A DNA stretch of 14,247 nt from an uncultured Coriobacteriaceae bacterium (GTDB lineage: Bacteria > Actinomycetota > Coriobacteriia > Coriobacteriales > QAMH01): contig CADBRF010000148.1 in the NCBI GenBank assembly GCA_902796975.1, forward strand, positions 1-14,247. The letters are read 5' to 3'. Within the stretch, counting starts at the first letter, position 1. Every line of letters starts with the position of its first letter. This document shows, piece after piece, positions 12,327 to 14,247 of this stretch. The notes beneath the pieces are model-generated. The model was given only the letters and a program-made list of their open reading frames with translations, ran no database searches and was not told where the DNA came from. Made by a program: the position numbers and the translations under genes.

Positions 12327-14247
12327 GTGTTCGAGAAATTCACTGATAAAGCCCGACGGGTGCTTGTTCTCGCGCAGGAAGAAGCGCGAGGTCTTGGGCA
12401 ATCCTACGTAGGCACCGAGCATCTGCTTCTCGGCCTCATTCGCGAGGATGAAGGTGTAGCCGCTCAAGCCCTCAAGGCGCTTGATGTCTCCTACGATGTG
12501 GCGGTTGCTCAAATCAAGACCATCACCGATTCCGACATGCCTGCCGCAGCGGGCCATATTCCTTTCACCCCGCGTGCCAAGCGCGTGCTTGAAGGCGCTC
12601 TTCGCGAGGCTTTGCAGCTTGGTAAGAATTACATCTCAACCGAGCATTTGCTGCTGGGCATCGTTCGTGAGGGCAATGGTATTGCCATGCAGGCGCTTAT
12701 ACAGATGGGCGTTGATGGGGACCAAGTTCGCGCAAAAGTGGGCGAGCTTCTTCAAGATCAGCCGGAGCCCACGCCGTATGCGCCTCCGGGAGCCAACAAT
12801 TCGCCGCATCGTCAGCAGCAGGGTTCGGCCTTGGCCGAGTTCGGCGTGGATTTGACCAAGCGGGCTGCAAAGGGCGAACTCGACCCCGTCATCGGGCGCG
12901 AGCGCGAAACCGAGCGTGTCATGCAGATTCTCAGCCGCCGCAGCAAGAACAATCCCTGCATTATCGGCGAGCCGGGCGTTGGCAAGACGGCAATCGTCGA
13001 GGGTCTGGCGCAGCTCATCGCAGACGGCCAAGTTCCCGATACGCTTCGCGACAAGCGCCTCGTCATGCTCGATGTCTCCGCTCTCGTTGCCGGCTCCAAA
13101 TATCGCGGAGAGTTCGAAGAGCGCCTCAAGAACGTCATCAAAGAGGTCATCGATGACGGCAATATCATCCTCTTCATCGATGAGATGCACACGCTCATCG
13201 GCGCTGGCAGCGCAGAGGGCTCCATCGATGCCGCTGCAATCCTCAAACCTCCGCTGTCTCGCGGCGAGATTCAGGTTATCGGCGCTACTACCACAGACGA
13301 ATACCGCAAGCACATCGAGAAGGACTCCGCCCTTGCCCGCCGCTTCCAGACGCTCGTATGCGAGGAGTCTTCCATCGAGGACACCATCAAGATCCTCAAT
13401 GGCCTGAAGGACCGCTACGAGGCGCATCATCGCGTGCACTATACAGATGAGGCCATCGAAGCTGCCGCGACCATGGCAAACCGCTACATCCAGGATCGCT
13501 TCCTCCCCGATAAGGCAATCGACCTGCTCGATGAGGCGGGTGCCCGCATGCGCATCAAGAACTTGACGGTGCCTGCCGACATCGCCGAGATTTCGGAGAA
13601 GCTCAAGAAAGTCCGCCTCGAGAAAGAGGAGGCCATCGGGCATCAGAACTTCGAACAAGCGGCTAACCTCCGCGACCGCGAGAAGGAGCTTCTCAAGGAA
13701 CGCACTGGGCTCGAGGAGAAATGGCGTGAAGAGGCTGCTCTCAACGTTGCAACCGTCGATGTAGACCAGATTGCCGACGTTGTCTCTGTGGCAACGGGTG
13801 TGCCGGTTTCCAACCTCACCGAGGAGGAAACCAAGAAGCTCCTCCGCATGGAAGAGGCTCTTCACCGCCGCGTTGTCGGTCAGAACGAGGCTGTTACCGC
13901 TGTTTCCAAGGCCATCCGCCGCAGCCGCGCAGGCCTCAAAGACCCGCGTCGCCCCATGGGTTCGTTCATCTTCCTTGGCCCCGCCGGCGTTGGCAAGACC
14001 GAGCTCTCCAAGGCGCTCGCGGAGTTCCTCTTCAACAGCCAGGACGCGCTCATCTCCATCGACATGTCCGAATACATGGAGAAGCATACGGTCAGCCGTC
14101 TTATCGGTTCGCCGCCGGGCTATGTCGGCTATGACGAGGGTGGTCAGCTCACCAAGGCTGTCCGTTCGCATCCCTACTCTGTCATCCTGTTCGATGAAAT
14201 CGAAAAGGCACATCCTGACGTGTTCAATGTCCTTCTTCAGATTCTCG
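12327..14247 (+). CDS. clpC: ClpC-type AAA+ unfoldase (3' end outside window)
   Basis: ATP-driven unfoldase that feeds proteins to ClpP. GTG start at 12327 with AAGGAGGG eight bases upstream; 640 complete codons are present out of a family length of about 850. The Clp N domain has two repeats (STEHLLLG-type motifs near 29-39 and 104-115). AAA1 has Walker A GEPGVGKT at 214-221, the pore-loop region SKYRGEFEERLK, and Walker B with Asp285-Glu286. The middle domain near 425-460 carries the UVR-like EKEEAIGHQNFEQAANLRD, which marks ClpC rather than ClpB or ClpA. AAA2 has GPAGVGKT at 551-558 and Walker B VILFDEIEKAHPD from 619. ClpC is the major Clp ATPase in Actinobacteria. No mcsA/mcsB/ctsR genes precede it, unlike the Bacillus operon; lysS upstream resembles the mycobacterial lysS-lsr2-clpC1 order without lsr2. 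Confidence 0.97.
   Translation, partial: MFEKFTDKARRVLVLAQEEARGLGQSYVGTEHLLLGLIREDEGVAAQALKALDVSYDVAVAQIKTITDSDMPAAAGHIPFTPRAKRVLEGALREALQLGKNYISTEHLLLGIVREGNGIAMQALIQMGVDGDQVRAKVGELLQDQPEPTPYAPPGANNSPHRQQQGSALAEFGVDLTKRAAKGELDPVIGRERETERVMQILSRRSKNNPCIIGEPGVGKTAIVEGLAQLIADGQVPDTLRDKRLVMLDVSALVAGSKYRGEFEERLKNVIKEVIDDGNIILFIDEMHTLIGAGSAEGSIDAAAILKPPLSRGEIQVIGATTTDEYRKHIEKDSALARRFQTLVCEESSIEDTIKILNGLKDRYEAHHRVHYTDEAIEAAATMANRYIQDRFLPDKAIDLLDEAGARMRIKNLTVPADIAEISEKLKKVRLEKEEAIGHQNFEQAANLRDREKELLKERTGLEEKWREEAALNVATVDVDQIADVVSVATGVPVSNLTEEETKKLLRMEEALHRRVVGQNEAVTAVSKAIRRSRAGLKDPRRPMGSFIFLGPAGVGKTELSKALAEFLFNSQDALISIDMSEYMEKHTVSRLIGSPPGYVGYDEGGQLTKAVRSHPYSVILFDEIEKAHPDVFNVLLQIL

Noticed and set aside
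12636..14213. Long minus-strand open frame
   Set aside because: It is antisense to clpC, whose protein has all family motifs; the translated frame has no recognisable domain and no ribosome site. It results from codon bias.

Overview
The window reads as core chromosome of a moderately GC-rich actinobacterium. The best guess is class Coriobacteriia (a Collinsella/Olsenella/Atopobium-like anaerobe). This rests on gene content and codon use, not on a database search. Pointers to Actinobacteria are a lysS-clpC adjacency with no ctsR/mcsAB genes, a CwlM-like cytoplasmic protein with two peptidoglycan-binding domains, and start sites that use GTG, TTG or almost no leader. All genes I can support lie on the + strand. 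I see no mobile element, CRISPR array, defence cassette or secondary-metabolite cluster.

Layout. 1-1477: C-terminal part of a SNF2-family helicase. 1478-1788: an unusual non-coding stretch with at least three diverged tandem copies of a 62-bp element, then an extended -10 promoter. 1789-2727: family 2 glycosyltransferase-like protein whose metal-binding motif is degenerate. 2868-5009: class A penicillin-binding protein with its own promoter and a GTG start. 5055-5462: four-helix membrane protein starting with TTG. 5613-5999: small acidic protein of unknown function, followed by a terminator. 6180-7199 and 7210-8118: polyprenyl diphosphate synthase and a CwlM-like protein in one operon, behind two DNA dyads and a promoter that implies a near-leaderless mRNA. 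8328-9455: NlpC/P60 hydrolase with a coiled coil, a Ser-rich linker and a Tat-type signal. 9542-9618: tRNA-Pro(CGG) with its own promoter and terminator. 9803-10069: TatA. 10173-12161: greA-lysS with no gap, preceded by a long hairpin and closed by a strong terminator. 12327-14247: clpC, cut by the window end after 640 codons.

How the genes fit together. The middle of the window is biased to the cell envelope: a possible glycosyltransferase, a peptidoglycan polymerase/crosslinker, a prenyl-chain synthase, a CwlM-like candidate regulator, a secreted peptidoglycan hydrolase, and the Tat component that may help export it. The right end is housekeeping: transcript-cleavage factor, lysyl-tRNA synthetase and Clp unfoldase.

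The observations most worth following are the 62-bp repeat array, the CwlM-like protein that has lost a recognisable amidase site, the Tat-type NlpC/P60 protein close to tatA, the greA leader hairpin, and the near-leaderless prenyl synthase mRNA with an adjacent perfect dyad. I found no clear previously undescribed multi-gene system.
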